DNA of 64,000 bases from NCBI RefSeq assembly GCF_000496835.1, contig NZ_KI543236.1, positions 1,592,773-1,656,772 of the forward strand, written 5' to 3'. The position numbers were made by a program, and so were the translations under genes. The notes below the pieces were generated by a model. The model did not search any database and had not been told where the DNA came from. It saw nothing but the letters and a program-made list of their open reading frames with translations. This DNA is from Thalassobacillus devorans MSP14. Lineage in GTDB: Bacteria; Bacillota; Bacilli; Bacillales; Halobacillaceae. Shown one piece after another: positions 1 through 8,506 of the stretch (position 1 is the first letter of the stretch; each line of letters starts with the position of its first letter).

Positions 1-126
1 CAAGCGAATATTCAATCATCAATAGCGCAATCCCACTAGTTCTATGCGGAAAAAGAATGCATAGAGAGCATAGAAAGTTTCTTATTTATCTAGAAAACAT
101 CCAACTGCTATTAATGGATGCCACAG

Positions 127-160
127 AAGAAAGCAGCCCCATGGAAAGGACTGCTTTCTT
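127..160 (-). terminator. Hairpin downstream of yqxA
   Basis: Ten-base arms (AAGAAAGCAG at 127-136 and CTGCTTTCTT at 151-160) enclose a 14-base loop. The hairpin lies just past the yqxA stop, so it probably ends the gpr-spoIIP-yqxA transcript. The T-run on the minus strand is short, so strength is uncertain. Bases 1-126 hold no recognisable gene; in related genomes lepA follows on this side. Confidence 0.55.
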
Positions 161-167
161 TACATTA

Positions 168-512
168 TCAAAATAATGGTTCTACCATATTGGCGGCTAC
201 GGTAATGACCACATCGTATATTTTAGAGACACCGCCCCCCAGCAATTCGGCCAGCTGGACGCTGGAATGGGCAGCTTGATTTTTATAGGTATTAATGTTT
301 GCATCTATATTTTGCTGTTCTATCGGTATGCCCAATACAGGTGTATCATATTTATCATTGACTACCTGTTCAATCACTAACCCTTCATTCAGATGTTCAG
401 TGGTATACCCACTGGTCTGGATGACACCTTCACCACCCTGTTTGAGGCCAAACAGAGCCCCGCCTAAAAACAGTATGATCATCATACATAACAAAAGAAG
501 ATATTTTAGCAT
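168..512 (-). CDS. yqxA: YqxA family spore membrane protein
   Basis: Small protein of unknown biochemical function in the YqxA/DUF3679 family, found in spore formers directly after spoIIP. One N-terminal membrane segment (about residues 3-22, rich in Leu, Met and Ile) is followed by a soluble tail ending in a hydrophobic stretch. An open frame extends upstream to 557, but the ATG at 512 is preferred. It has an AGGTGG ribosome binding site at suitable distance, gives about 114 residues (close to the usual family size) and removes a 26-base overlap with spoIIP. Assignment rests on position and membrane topology more than on motifs. Confidence 0.8.
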   Translation of the reverse strand: MLKYLLLLCMMIILFLGGALFGLKQGGEGVIQTSGYTTEHLNEGLVIEQVVNDKYDTPVLGIPIEQQNIDANINTYKNQAAHSSVQLAELLGGGVSKIYDVVITVAANMVEPLF

Positions 513-531
513 TACGGCCACCACCTGTTCA

Positions 532-1689
532 TTAGTCACCTGAAACTTTTTCAGCATTCCAATAATAATCGCTGAAGATTTCCGCTACTGCATCCGCAGC
601 CCGATAAACTTCTTCCAGGCTATTTTCATGTCCGCCAAATTCAACAAGGATGGCATTCTCAGAAAGATCTTGATTGTATTTGCCGTCTACTCCGTTCCCT
701 TTCTTTTTGATTACTCCACGACTTAGCCCAGGATATTTTTCCTGGAGCATTTCATGCAGATCAGCAGCCAGCCTTGCATTTTTTTCAAAAGAGGCATGTT
801 CAGCACCGATGACAAAAATTGTTTTTGCATATGTTTTCCCATTGATTTCCGTAGTGGTAATATCCCTTGGTACTGCATCACGATGAAGGTCGAAAATATA
901 TTGAACATCCTGGTTAGACCCCATCACCTCCGAGACGAGTGTTCGAGAGGCATCATAAGGTGCCATACCTTTATCTCTTGCATACTGGGTAACATCTTGT
1001 GTAAGTACTTTTGCACCAATCCCATTGGCTTCCAGGGATTTTGCCAGCCTGTCACTAACTTTAGTGATATTTACTTCATCATGGTATGCGTGTTCTGTCC
1101 CTTTTGCTAAATGAGGAAGAAAGGATTCCCGGTTATGGGTATTATAAATAAGGACAACATCACGCCCGCCTGTTGAAGGGGCTTCTCCTTCTCTTGATGG
1201 ACTTTCCACTGGTTCTTCATCTTCTGTATCGACAGCTTCTCTATCTTCGAGTACGACATCAAGAGGTGGATGTGACTCTACTGGTAAATTGGTATAGTCT
1301 GTACCTTCGCCTGCCACAAGAATTTCTCCATGATACGTATCAAGACCGGGCAGTTCCCTTCCCAACAGACTTCTCGGGTCATTCGGTGTCAAGCTTGTCG
1401 CCAGCTGGAAACCCATAGTGGATAAGTTGGGAGGGGTTATGTTTTCTGGATATGCTGCTTCAAATAATCTGTTTTCCATACTGAATAAGTAGAGAAAAGA
1501 AGGCCCTTCGATTTGGCTGGTCCAACTCTGGATCGTCTCTGAATAAAGGCGATAAGTAGGTTTCACACTCGTCAATGCCCCGATAATCAATAATAATGCA
1601 AGCATGCCTCCTACTAAGGATCCAGCCCGTTTTGATAGCCTATTGAATTTATAATACTGGAATGGCGGCTGTCGTCTTAGTTTTTTCAT
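532..1689 (-). CDS. spoIIP: Stage II sporulation protein P (SpoIIP)
   Basis: Peptidoglycan amidase/endopeptidase that works with SpoIID and SpoIIM to thin septal wall and drive membrane migration during engulfment; anchored in the mother-cell membrane. The 385-residue protein has an N-terminal membrane anchor (about 24-41), an acidic linker (about 145-172) and a C-terminal amidase domain. Candidate zinc and catalytic residues are His185 and Glu188 (THNRES), His269 (FDLHRD) and Glu350 (LVEFGGHE). It lies between gpr and yqxA as in other bacilli. A CATAGACT resembling a sigma-E -10 element (one mismatch to CATACAMT) reads on the minus strand at 1728-1735, but its -35 is poor. Confidence 0.95.
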   Translation of the reverse strand: MKKLRRQPPFQYYKFNRLSKRAGSLVGGMLALLLIIGALTSVKPTYRLYSETIQSWTSQIEGPSFLYLFSMENRLFEAAYPENITPPNLSTMGFQLATSLTPNDPRSLLGRELPGLDTYHGEILVAGEGTDYTNLPVESHPPLDVVLEDREAVDTEDEEPVESPSREGEAPSTGGRDVVLIYNTHNRESFLPHLAKGTEHAYHDEVNITKVSDRLAKSLEANGIGAKVLTQDVTQYARDKGMAPYDASRTLVSEVMGSNQDVQYIFDLHRDAVPRDITTTEINGKTYAKTIFVIGAEHASFEKNARLAADLHEMLQEKYPGLSRGVIKKKGNGVDGKYNQDLSENAILVEFGGHENSLEEVYRAADAVAEIFSDYYWNAEKVSGD

Positions 1690-1782
1690 CGTCCCAATCC
1701 CTTCATGATCTTAAGGCTGTTTACTAAAGTCTATGAAGGGATAACTAAAATAGAACATTACTCTATCAACTTTCTATCAATA

Positions 1783-2877
1783 CTACCTCGTAAATGATTG
1801 CGCTTCATCTCCTTTAACCCTTTCATGAAGAGCGGCATTGATCCCTGAGGCTATTACATGCGCCATATCCTTCATGAACCCATCTACTTCCTTAGGGGTG
1901 ACCATAAGATTGTGGCCGATAGGGGATAATACTTCTTCTATCAATTGACGTTTCTCATGCGTTTCCAGGCCTCCCACCATACCAAGAATCGCTTTACGCT
2001 GATCCAGGTCAGGCAAATCCTCTTCACGTAAAGTTTTCTCACCAAAAGTCATCCTGGCCGGTGTAAGAGATTTAGATGGATCATCTTTCTCCCGCCACTC
2101 TCTGCCCATATGCTTCAACAAGTAATCAATGGTATCATTCGTAATCGTGACAGCATCCACAACGGTCGGAACTCCCACTGCTATCACCGGGATATTCAAT
2201 GTAGATTTACTAAGCTCTTTTCTTTTGTTCCCTACGCCTGATCCTGGATGTATTCCTGTATCTGATAATTGGATGGTAGCATTGATACGGTCAATGGATC
2301 TTGATGCCAGTGCATCAATGGCGATCACAAAGTCTGGTTTTGTTTTTTCAAGTACCCCCAAAATGATATCGCTGGTCTCGACTCCTGTTACCCCCATTAC
2401 CCCGGGAGTTATTGCAGCGACAGGACGATAACCTTCCGCTACTGTTTCCGGGTGTAATTTAAAGAGGTGGGTGGTCACCATGACTTTTTCCATAGCCATC
2501 GGTCCTAACGCATCCGGAGTGACATTATGGTTTCCAAGACCCACCACCATGCACGTCTGTCCTTCTTTTATATCATTCAGTTTAAACAATTCGCCAAGCT
2601 GCTCTGCCAAAACGACTGATAGTCGTTTTTGCATATCGGTGTCCTGGTTTCGAATGGCTTTTGATTCCAGTGTAATGTAGTTTCCCGCCTTTTTACCAAG
2701 TCTTTCTTCCGCCGCTTCATCAATCGTGACATATGTAACCTTTATGTCCTCCACGGTCTTCTCTTCTACCTCCACCCCTTGCGGAGATTGCTCCTGCTGT
2801 TCATCCTCGACATACATATCTCTGGCTTCAATTGCAAGATCCGTGCGGACAGTATATTTGATATTATTCTCATCCAT
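1783..2877 (-). CDS. gpr: Germination protease (GPR)
   Basis: Spore-specific endopeptidase that cleaves small acid-soluble DNA-binding proteins early in germination. It is made as a zymogen in the forespore and autoprocessed at its N terminus. The 364-residue product shows the family hallmarks: the [17 protein letters not shown] block, the [13 protein letters not shown] block, the [13 protein letters not shown] segment and [13 protein letters not shown]. The propeptide lies upstream of the TDLAIEARD segment (residues 13-21). The ATG follows an AAAGGAGG site. rpsT is divergent, and spoIIP follows about 90 bases downstream and may be co-transcribed. Confidence 0.96.
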   Translation of the reverse strand: MDENNIKYTVRTDLAIEARDMYVEDEQQEQSPQGVEVEEKTVEDIKVTYVTIDEAAEERLGKKAGNYITLESKAIRNQDTDMQKRLSVVLAEQLGELFKLNDIKEGQTCMVVGLGNHNVTPDALGPMAMEKVMVTTHLFKLHPETVAEGYRPVAAITPGVMGVTGVETSDIILGVLEKTKPDFVIAIDALASRSIDRINATIQLSDTGIHPGSGVGNKRKELSKSTLNIPVIAVGVPTVVDAVTITNDTIDYLLKHMGREWREKDDPSKSLTPARMTFGEKTLREEDLPDLDQRKAILGMVGGLETHEKRQLIEEVLSPIGHNLMVTPKEVDGFMKDMAHVIASGINAALHERVKGDEAQSFTR

Positions 2878-2900
2878 AAACCTGCCTCCTTTTTGTTATC

Positions 2901-2932
2901 TAGCTTGAAGCAGGTATAAGAATTTTATACCT
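2901..2932 (-). promoter_or_regulatory. Candidate sigma-G promoter of gpr with inverted repeat
   Basis: On the minus strand a GTATA (2926-2930) and a CAAGCTA (2901-2907) are 18 bases apart, matching the sigma-G pattern GHATR-N18-CATNHTA with one mismatch. The -35 lies inside a perfect inverted repeat, AGGTATAA-5-TTATACCT (2912-2932). Forespore control of gpr is established in B. subtilis; this site is a prediction. Confidence 0.5.
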
Positions 2933-2958
2933 TTTCTTTTCCTACAGGGATAAACCTA

Positions 2959-2987
2959 TTGAAAACTAGTGATGGCTTTGGTAAAAT
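2959..2987 (+). promoter_or_regulatory. Sigma-A promoter of rpsT
   Basis: TTGAAA (2959-2964) and TAAAAT (2982-2987) are separated by exactly 17 bases and lie 52 bases before the rpsT start, a near-consensus vegetative promoter. Confidence 0.75.
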
Positions 2988-3039
2988 GTCTCTTGTTCGA
3001 TATGAATGATTCTTATGTTTTTACCTGGGAGGTGAAATC

Positions 3040-3300
3040 ATGCCAAACATTAAATCCGCAGTTAAACGTGTTCGTACTACAAATGACCGTCGCGCTCAAA
3101 ACCTTGTATACAAAGGGGACATGCGTACAGCAGTCAAGCGTGTGGAAAAATTAGTAGCAAACAATGATGCAGAAGGTGCGAAGAGCGCTCTACAAACTGC
3201 AACGAAAAACATTGATAAAGCCGTTCAAAAAGGGATTGTCCACCAAAATAACGGTAACCGTCAAAAATCTCGCCTAGCTAAAAAAGTAAACAGCCTGTAG
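3040..3300 (+). CDS. rpsT: 30S ribosomal protein S20
   Basis: Small-subunit protein that binds the 5' and 3' minor domains of 16S rRNA early in 30S assembly. The 86-residue, Lys/Arg-rich product begins [21 protein letters not shown] and contains the conserved [21 protein letters not shown] end, full length for the family. The ATG follows GGGAGGTGA. It is monocistronic, read from the promoter at 2959 and divergent from gpr. A short GC hairpin (AGCC/GGCT around 3292-3303) followed by a T-run begins at its stop codon. Confidence 0.97.
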   Translation: MPNIKSAVKRVRTTNDRRAQNLVYKGDMRTAVKRVEKLVANNDAEGAKSALQTATKNIDKAVQKGIVHQNNGNRQKSRLAKKVNSL

Positions 3301-3378
3301 GCTTGCTTTTTTTATGACCAACAAGCGACTCTTGCCAGGGTCGTTTTTCATTTTGCAAAATAATGGCTTAGCTCTAAT

Positions 3379-3428
3379 AAAAGAGCTGCATGAAACGATA
3401 TGATTATCGTCCCATGCAGCTCTTTTTT
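3379..3428. terminator. Bidirectional terminator between rpsT and holA
   Basis: Fourteen-base perfect arms (AAAAGAGCTGCATG, 3379-3392; CATGCAGCTCTTTT, 3413-3426) enclose a loop that holds a second small hairpin (ACGAT/ATCGT). A-run on one side and T-run on the other serve both convergent genes. Confidence 0.9.
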
Positions 3429-3438
3429 GTTTTGTACG

Positions 3439-4485
3439 TCATCCGATTTTGTTATTTATCCGTTTAATATTAATCATTCGATAAAGGAGTAATTCAAACG
3501 CCAGGCTTTTCTCTACTTTTCCTTGTTTAATCTGCTGATCTGTTTCGGTAAGCTGGTCCATAATCTGTTCAAGTTCATGCAAACTGAAATATTGTTCTCT
3601 TTTCATTGCCATTTTAATTACATAAGGGTGTGCTTGTATGTACTGCCTCATTTGATTTTGGGCATAGCCTTTTTGTTTTAATATTTTCGCTTGAAAAATA
3701 ATCCGGAATTGCGAAGCAAGCAAGGCTGTCAAAGCTATCGGGTCTTCATTCATCCGACTCAGATCCTTGTATAAATGAATCGCCTTGGAAAGATCCCTTT
3801 CCATAACTGCGTCAACCAGTTTTAACCCGGATGCTTCAGCACTGTGAGAAAGCAACTCTTCTGCAGTTTCCCTGGTAACCATTCCATTTTCTTCAACATT
3901 TAACGCTAATTTTTCCATTTCACTTCTAAGTACCATCAAGTTCGTTCCGATTTCCTGAATAAATAATTCATGAAGTTCTTTAGGGACCTGAATGCCCATT
4001 TCTTTTGCGATGGATTGGATCCATTCATCCATATTCCATTCCCTTACCGGCTGACAAGGAACAATTTCCCCGTTTTTTTTAAACTGTTTGAATGTTTTTT
4101 TCCGTTCATCCAACTTTTCATAAGGGGCAGTAATAACTAAAATAGTGTAATCCACCGGGTTTTCCAGGTAAGCTTGCAACGCTTCGATATCATGTTCGAA
4201 TGGCAGCTTGTCCGGTTTTGCTTTCATAAAAACGGGATTATCTGCAATGATGACTTTTCGCTCACCAAAAAAAGGATAGGTCTCTGCATCAGTGATTACA
4301 TCTTCTATAGGAACTTCTTCTAAATCATAATAAGATACATTTACATCCTGATCTTCTTCTGACAAAGCATTTTTAAGTATTTTTTGTTTGATATCCTGGA
4401 TTAAGTATGTTTCTGTTCCATATAATAAATATATCGAAGTAAATTGTTTCTTGTTAATTTTTTTCATTGTTTCCACGTAATTCAT
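3439..4485 (-). CDS. holA: DNA polymerase III delta subunit
   Basis: Delta subunit of the clamp loader, which opens the beta sliding clamp during replication. The 348-residue product has the YLLYGTETYLIQDIKQKIL start typical of HolA (B. subtilis YqeN), a degenerate AAA+ core without a usable Walker A motif, and the helical collar domain at the C terminus (about residues 215-348). The ATG follows GGGGTG. It stands between rpsT and comEC as in B. subtilis. Confidence 0.95.
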   Translation of the reverse strand: MNYVETMKKINKKQFTSIYLLYGTETYLIQDIKQKILKNALSEEDQDVNVSYYDLEEVPIEDVITDAETYPFFGERKVIIADNPVFMKAKPDKLPFEHDIEALQAYLENPVDYTILVITAPYEKLDERKKTFKQFKKNGEIVPCQPVREWNMDEWIQSIAKEMGIQVPKELHELFIQEIGTNLMVLRSEMEKLALNVEENGMVTRETAEELLSHSAEASGLKLVDAVMERDLSKAIHLYKDLSRMNEDPIALTALLASQFRIIFQAKILKQKGYAQNQMRQYIQAHPYVIKMAMKREQYFSLHELEQIMDQLTETDQQIKQGKVEKSLAFELLLYRMINIKRINNKIG

Positions 4486-4516
4486 CGTTACACCCCAGCT
4501 TACTTGATAAATGTGA

Positions 4517-4614
4517 CAGGCACCTCATTCTTCCTATCCACAAACGGAACTCAGTGTTATTATTTTATGCCGGTTAGGAAGCCTTGTCAAAAATATTTAA
4601 GAACGAGGTGCCTG
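4517..4614. repeat. 98-bp element with terminal inverted repeats
   Basis: The ends form imperfect 16-base inverted repeats: CAGGCACCTCATTCTT (4517-4532) and AAGAACGAGGTGCCTG (4599-4614), one mismatch. A second imperfect pair lies inside (CTTCCTATCC at 4531-4540; GGTTAGGAAG about 4572-4581). It has no coding capacity that looks real. It resembles a miniature palindromic repeat, possibly a REP-like or MITE remnant, upstream of holA. Confidence 0.5.
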
Positions 4615-4619
4615 AACAA

Positions 4620-4718
4620 TCTATATGAACGCCGTCCGATCCATACCCGGGTGAAAGACCGGGCGGCGATGTTGTTGTCCCTTGGTTTTAGATTGACCAA
4701 AAGGACGCAAACTATAGA
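4620..4718 (+). ncRNA. Candidate structured RNA element upstream of yqzM
   Basis: A closing pair TCTATA (4620-4625)/TATAGA (4713-4718) encloses two hairpins. One is GC-rich: CGCCGTCC (4630-4637) with GGGCGGCG (4661-4668). The other pairs GTCC plus TTGGT (4677-4686) with ACCAA plus GGAC (4696-4706). The layout is a three-way junction in AT-rich surroundings. No known RNA family was recognised, and expression is unproven. Confidence 0.3.
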
Positions 4719-4843
4719 TGACAACTCTTGCTAACGGAGGCAACAATAAAATGGATAGTTTTTATTATTTAAATTTGTATTGAATCTGGATTTTTATCGA
4801 TGTATCACTTATACTAAAACACAGGTATATAGGAGGGGTAAAA

Positions 4844-4978
4844 GTGAACGAATTCAAAAAAAATATTCAATCAAAAAATAATGACGTCATTGATTCAGGC
4901 AAAGGGTTCATTTTCTCGTTCTTGTTCTTTTTCATTATATTCTTTGTCGGTGTCGTCGTGAGTGTAATCGGATCATAG
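4844..4978 (+). CDS. yqzM: YqzM family small membrane protein
   Basis: A 44-residue protein with a GTG start after AGGAGGGG. It begins VNEFKKNIQSKNNDVIDSGK and ends in one hydrophobic helix (about residues 22-42, rich in Phe, Ile and Val). Length, the MNEF start, the D-I/V-IDSG-GF core and the position between holA and comEC all match B. subtilis YqzM, whose function is unknown. Confidence 0.85.
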   Translation: MNEFKKNIQSKNNDVIDSGKGFIFSFLFFFIIFFVGVVVSVIGS

Positions 4979-4995
4979 TAAATATTTACGTAGAG

Positions 4996-5022
4996 AGGCT
5001 GCTGCTAAAGCGGCCTTTTTTA
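4996..5022 (+). terminator. Terminator of yqzM
   Basis: AGGCTGC (4996-5002) pairs with GCGGCCT (5010-5016), including one G-U pair, followed by a T-run. The T-run reaches the stop codon of the convergent comEC. Confidence 0.7.
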
Positions 5023-7308
5023 TCGCTTTTTCCTATCGTACGTGTGATTAGTATAAAACGTGCCATCGTCCTCCGTGTATTTATATTGGATGGCACCTTG
5101 CAAATCGGTTCTGAATATGCTTATTTCCTGCTGTGACAAAGCTTCAATTGTTGTCTTATGAGGATGACCATAACGATTATCTTTCCCCGTTGATATGAGT
5201 GCTGCCTTCACTTGAAGACTTTCCAGAAATGCTTGTGAGGATGAAGTGCTGCTTCCATGGTGGGCAACTTTCAACACATCTGCCTGTAGATAGGGAAAAG
5301 CATTAAGAAGTTCCTGTTCCACCTTAACTGATATATCCCCAGTAAACAGCCATGTATCCATTCCAAATGAAGTGTGCATCACTAATGAATTATCATTTGT
5401 CTCTGCAAAATCTTTTACCGGATTTAAAATAGCGAATCTTTGGCCATTCAAGACGAGACTATCCCCGCCTTTCGCTCGTATGATACGCAGCCTTTCTTCT
5501 GAAACCTTTTTTTGTAACGCCTCAGAAAATTGAAAATAGGGACTTGTTATCAGCTTTTCCACATGAAATTGATCAATAACATAGGGCACACTGCCAACAT
5601 GATCGGAATCCTCATGGCTTAAAAATATGGCATCGATGTCACTGATACCTTTTGACTGAAGGAAGGGTCGGATAACATTGTCAGCAATTCTTTTTTGGTT
5701 TTTTGAAAAATGGGATGGACCTGCTGCATCAATCAGAAAGACTCCTTTACGATAAGGAAGTTCGACGACAATGCTGTCTCCTTGTCCGATGTCCAGTATG
5801 GTGATGGTACCTTCTTTACTAAAATAAGGTTTCAGCGAAAATATTATCAACAGTGTTACGACCAGGATACCTGTATTAAAAGCTTTTCTTTCCTCTCCAT
5901 TTTCCAACTTTACCATCATGAGAGCTAATAGAATATAGTACCCGATACTGAATAATGGTGTGATTTTACCGATTATCCAAGGATAATATAAAAAGGTATC
6001 CACCTGACGCAGAACTTCCAGGAAAAAGCCGTGAATGAGGAGAAAAATTTCAGATCCTAACGAAGCTAAACCAGGTACGAATAACGTAAAGAAGCTTAAA
6101 AAAATCATATACGGAATGACAAAGAAAGAAAAATAAGGGACGTAAATTAAATTGATGAAGATAGAAAGAGGATTGAATTGGAAAAAGTTGAAAAGCTGGA
6201 GAGGTAAAATAATCAATTGACTCAATAAGCTGATCTTGGAAAGTAAAAATAATTTGGAAGAAGTTCGGTTGAACCAGGTGTTAGAAAGAACTATAGCGAA
6301 CGTTACAAGAAAAGAAAATTGAAAGCCTAAGTGATAAAAATAAGAAGGATTGATTATCAAAAAACTTAGCAATAATAAGCTTAGCATGTCCAGCAAACGA
6401 ATCTGAAGCCTCAGTTTCAGGATCAGCATACCGAGCAATGCCATCGTAACAGCTCTCAAAACAGAAGGAGCTCCTCCTGCAAATAAGGCATATAGTGGCA
6501 TAAAGAAGAAAAGGAACCAAAAGCTTTTTTCCACCGTCGTTATACCAGATCGATACAATATATACAAAAGTAACGCGATCATTAATCCGATATGCAAGCC
6601 GGAAATGGCTAATAAATGAGAAAGGTTCCATCTTCGAAATAACTCGATAATTGTGTTATCTAGACCATCCGTATTTCCAAATACCAACGCCGTCAGCCAG
6701 GAAAAAACATCATCAGGCAGGTTTTCTTCATAAGCATTGAGCAGTCTCTTCCTTTGTTCGTATAACAAGGCCAGCCAAGAGCTGCCACTACAAGTCATTT
6801 GCGTGGCTTCATTAATTATGATTTGTGAGGTGATTCCCTTGTGTGATAAATAGTCACGATAATCAAATTCACCAGGATTCGTTGCTGAAGGAGGGAGGGA
6901 AACAGCAGACTGGACCTGACATACAGCACCATGTTGCCAGTCAGCTGTAAGTGCTGTTACAGAAGCAGAAGAATTTTCAACGAAGGCTGTCAATAATACT
7001 TTCTGTTTTGAATCAGTCACTTTCATGACAACTTCTATCGAGTTGTCTGTTTCATTTGGAATGGTTGCCAATTCTCCTGTTATGACCGGACCAGGTTTTC
7101 CTGGTGCAGGAGGATCGCCGGTGACAATCAAGCCTCCAAGCAAATAGAAGCTGCCGATCATTATCATCCTATGTTTTGAAGGCTTCATTATAAAAAGACC
7201 TGTCAGCAGCAATGTTATATAAATAATGGCGGTGCCTTCCTGCCAGGAAGAAAAGGTAAGTCCCCCCAACACGAAAGCAACCGCAAAAATGTGCCAGTAT
7301 CCCCGCAT
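5020..7308 (-). CDS. comEC: DNA internalization protein ComEC/Rec2
   Basis: Forms the membrane channel that carries single-stranded transforming DNA into the cytoplasm. The 762-residue product has N-terminal membrane helices and an OB-like extracellular part, and a multi-helix Competence domain in the middle (about residues 200-490, including LLAISGLHIGLM). From about residue 500 it has a metallo-beta-lactamase-like domain with DIGQGDS, LSHEDSDHVGS, FTGDIS and KVAHHGS, probably the nuclease that degrades the non-transported strand. Full length. It ends the comEA-EB-EC operon, one base after comEB. Confidence 0.96.
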   Translation of the reverse strand: MRGYWHIFAVAFVLGGLTFSSWQEGTAIIYITLLLTGLFIMKPSKHRMIMIGSFYLLGGLIVTGDPPAPGKPGPVITGELATIPNETDNSIEVVMKVTDSKQKVLLTAFVENSSASVTALTADWQHGAVCQVQSAVSLPPSATNPGEFDYRDYLSHKGITSQIIINEATQMTCSGSSWLALLYEQRKRLLNAYEENLPDDVFSWLTALVFGNTDGLDNTIIELFRRWNLSHLLAISGLHIGLMIALLLYILYRSGITTVEKSFWFLFFFMPLYALFAGGAPSVLRAVTMALLGMLILKLRLQIRLLDMLSLLLLSFLIINPSYFYHLGFQFSFLVTFAIVLSNTWFNRTSSKLFLLSKISLLSQLIILPLQLFNFFQFNPLSIFINLIYVPYFSFFVIPYMIFLSFFTLFVPGLASLGSEIFLLIHGFFLEVLRQVDTFLYYPWIIGKITPLFSIGYYILLALMMVKLENGEERKAFNTGILVVTLLIIFSLKPYFSKEGTITILDIGQGDSIVVELPYRKGVFLIDAAGPSHFSKNQKRIADNVIRPFLQSKGISDIDAIFLSHEDSDHVGSVPYVIDQFHVEKLITSPYFQFSEALQKKVSEERLRIIRAKGGDSLVLNGQRFAILNPVKDFAETNDNSLVMHTSFGMDTWLFTGDISVKVEQELLNAFPYLQADVLKVAHHGSSTSSSQAFLESLQVKAALISTGKDNRYGHPHKTTIEALSQQEISIFRTDLQGAIQYKYTEDDGTFYTNHTYDRKKR

Positions 7309-7309
7309 T

Positions 7310-7777
7310 TTATACCTCTTTTTTATTTGCCAACGGATCGAGTGGCCACTCTTCCAATTCGACTTTTGCCATCTTCACACCAGCATCTCGGAATAACTCA
7401 ATCGCATAAGGATGATTTCGATAATCAGCATGATAATAAACAGATGTAATACCAGCCTGGATGATTGCCTTGCAGCAATGAAGACACGGAAAGTGGGTCA
7501 CATATATCTCAGCTCCTTCTGTAGCTACACCGAATTTAGCACATTGTAACAAGGCGTTCATTTCAGCATGGATAGTGCGGACACAATGCCCATCGATGAC
7601 ATAACACCCTTCATCAATACAGTGCACGCCACCTGATACGCTTCCATTATAACCCCCTGCAATCATCCGCTTATCTCTTACAATTGTAGCACCAACAGCT
7701 AAACGTTCACACGTGCTCCTCATTTTCAGCAAATGACTTTGAGCCATAAAATATTGGTCCCATGATATACGCTCCAT
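7310..7777 (-). CDS. comEB: ComE operon protein 2, dCMP deaminase-like
   Basis: Zinc-dependent cytidine/deoxycytidylate deaminase family protein of 155 residues. The zinc site is visible: HAEMNALL (His70, Glu72) and PCLHC (Cys98, Cys101). It is encoded in the competence operon in bacilli but is not needed for DNA uptake in B. subtilis (family knowledge). Preceded by comEA (68-base gap) and followed at once by comEC. Confidence 0.94.
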   Translation of the reverse strand: MERISWDQYFMAQSHLLKMRSTCERLAVGATIVRDKRMIAGGYNGSVSGGVHCIDEGCYVIDGHCVRTIHAEMNALLQCAKFGVATEGAEIYVTHFPCLHCCKAIIQAGITSVYYHADYRNHPYAIELFRDAGVKMAKVELEEWPLDPLANKKEV

Positions 7778-7845
7778 TATGTATAGGTCCCCTTTTTCTA
7801 GATTTTAAAATAAGTTTACATTGGTGGAATTTTTTCGTCAATCTT

Positions 7846-8439
7846 CTACGGAATCTGAATCGAATCCCCTATATTCTCCAAGGTTTTTTCACCTATTCCA
7901 CTAACATCCAGCAAATCATCCATTGTTTGGAACAGGCCATTTTCTTCACGATGCTGTACAATGGCTTTTGCTTTTGACTCTCCAATTCCATCCAGTTGTT
8001 GAATCTCCTCTACATCTGCATAATTGATTCTGATTTTGTCATCCTTAACGTCGCTTTCGATACTTCCTTCTTCCGTATTTCCGTAACTATTTACGATGAT
8101 CATCATTTCATCGATCAATCGCTGTGCAAGGTTGACCGATGTTGGATCGGCCTCTTTTCTCATGCCTCCAGCCATCTCTATTGCATCCGCGACACGACTC
8201 CCTGCTGACAGCTCATATACGCCAGGTTTTAAAACTGCCCCCTTGACATCAACGACTATTTTATCCTGTTCTGCAAGGGGGTTACTTTCATCTGTTTGTC
8301 CGGAAGTCTCTTCGAGCGGAAATGAAGCAGCAACATCGTCTTCTTTTTCCTTTTCCTCTGCCACAAGTATCCATATTATGATTGCACCAACCATAGCCAT
8401 CCAGGCATATTTTTTAATCCAATACATATAATCAAACAC
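7846..8439 (-). CDS. comEA: Competence DNA receptor ComEA
   Basis: Membrane-anchored double-stranded DNA receptor for transformation. The 197-residue protein has a membrane segment at about 11-27, an acidic linker, an SLBB-like domain (about 58-100, DKIVVDVKGAVLKPGVYEL) and a C-terminal double helix-hairpin-helix domain (about 137-197). The last shows the paired LDGIGESKA and VSGIGEKTL turns that contact the DNA backbone. First gene of the operon, divergent from comER. Confidence 0.95.
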   Translation of the reverse strand: MFDYMYWIKKYAWMAMVGAIIIWILVAEEKEKEDDVAASFPLEETSGQTDESNPLAEQDKIVVDVKGAVLKPGVYELSAGSRVADAIEMAGGMRKEADPTSVNLAQRLIDEMMIIVNSYGNTEEGSIESDVKDDKIRINYADVEEIQQLDGIGESKAKAIVQHREENGLFQTMDDLLDVSGIGEKTLENIGDSIQIP

Positions 8440-8506
8440 ATCCTTTCCTATAAATCGAGCTTAGTTCATATAGATGAAATAATAGATAATCTAAAGGAGG
8501 TATAAC

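Noticed and set aside
1-126. Possible gene end or RNA at the window's left edge
   Set aside because: No open frame, hairpin or conserved motif could be supported in these bases.
4444-4734. 96-residue plus-strand frame across the holA start and the adjacent gap
   Set aside because: It overlaps holA antisense and the palindromic element, has no ribosome binding site and its product resembles nothing.
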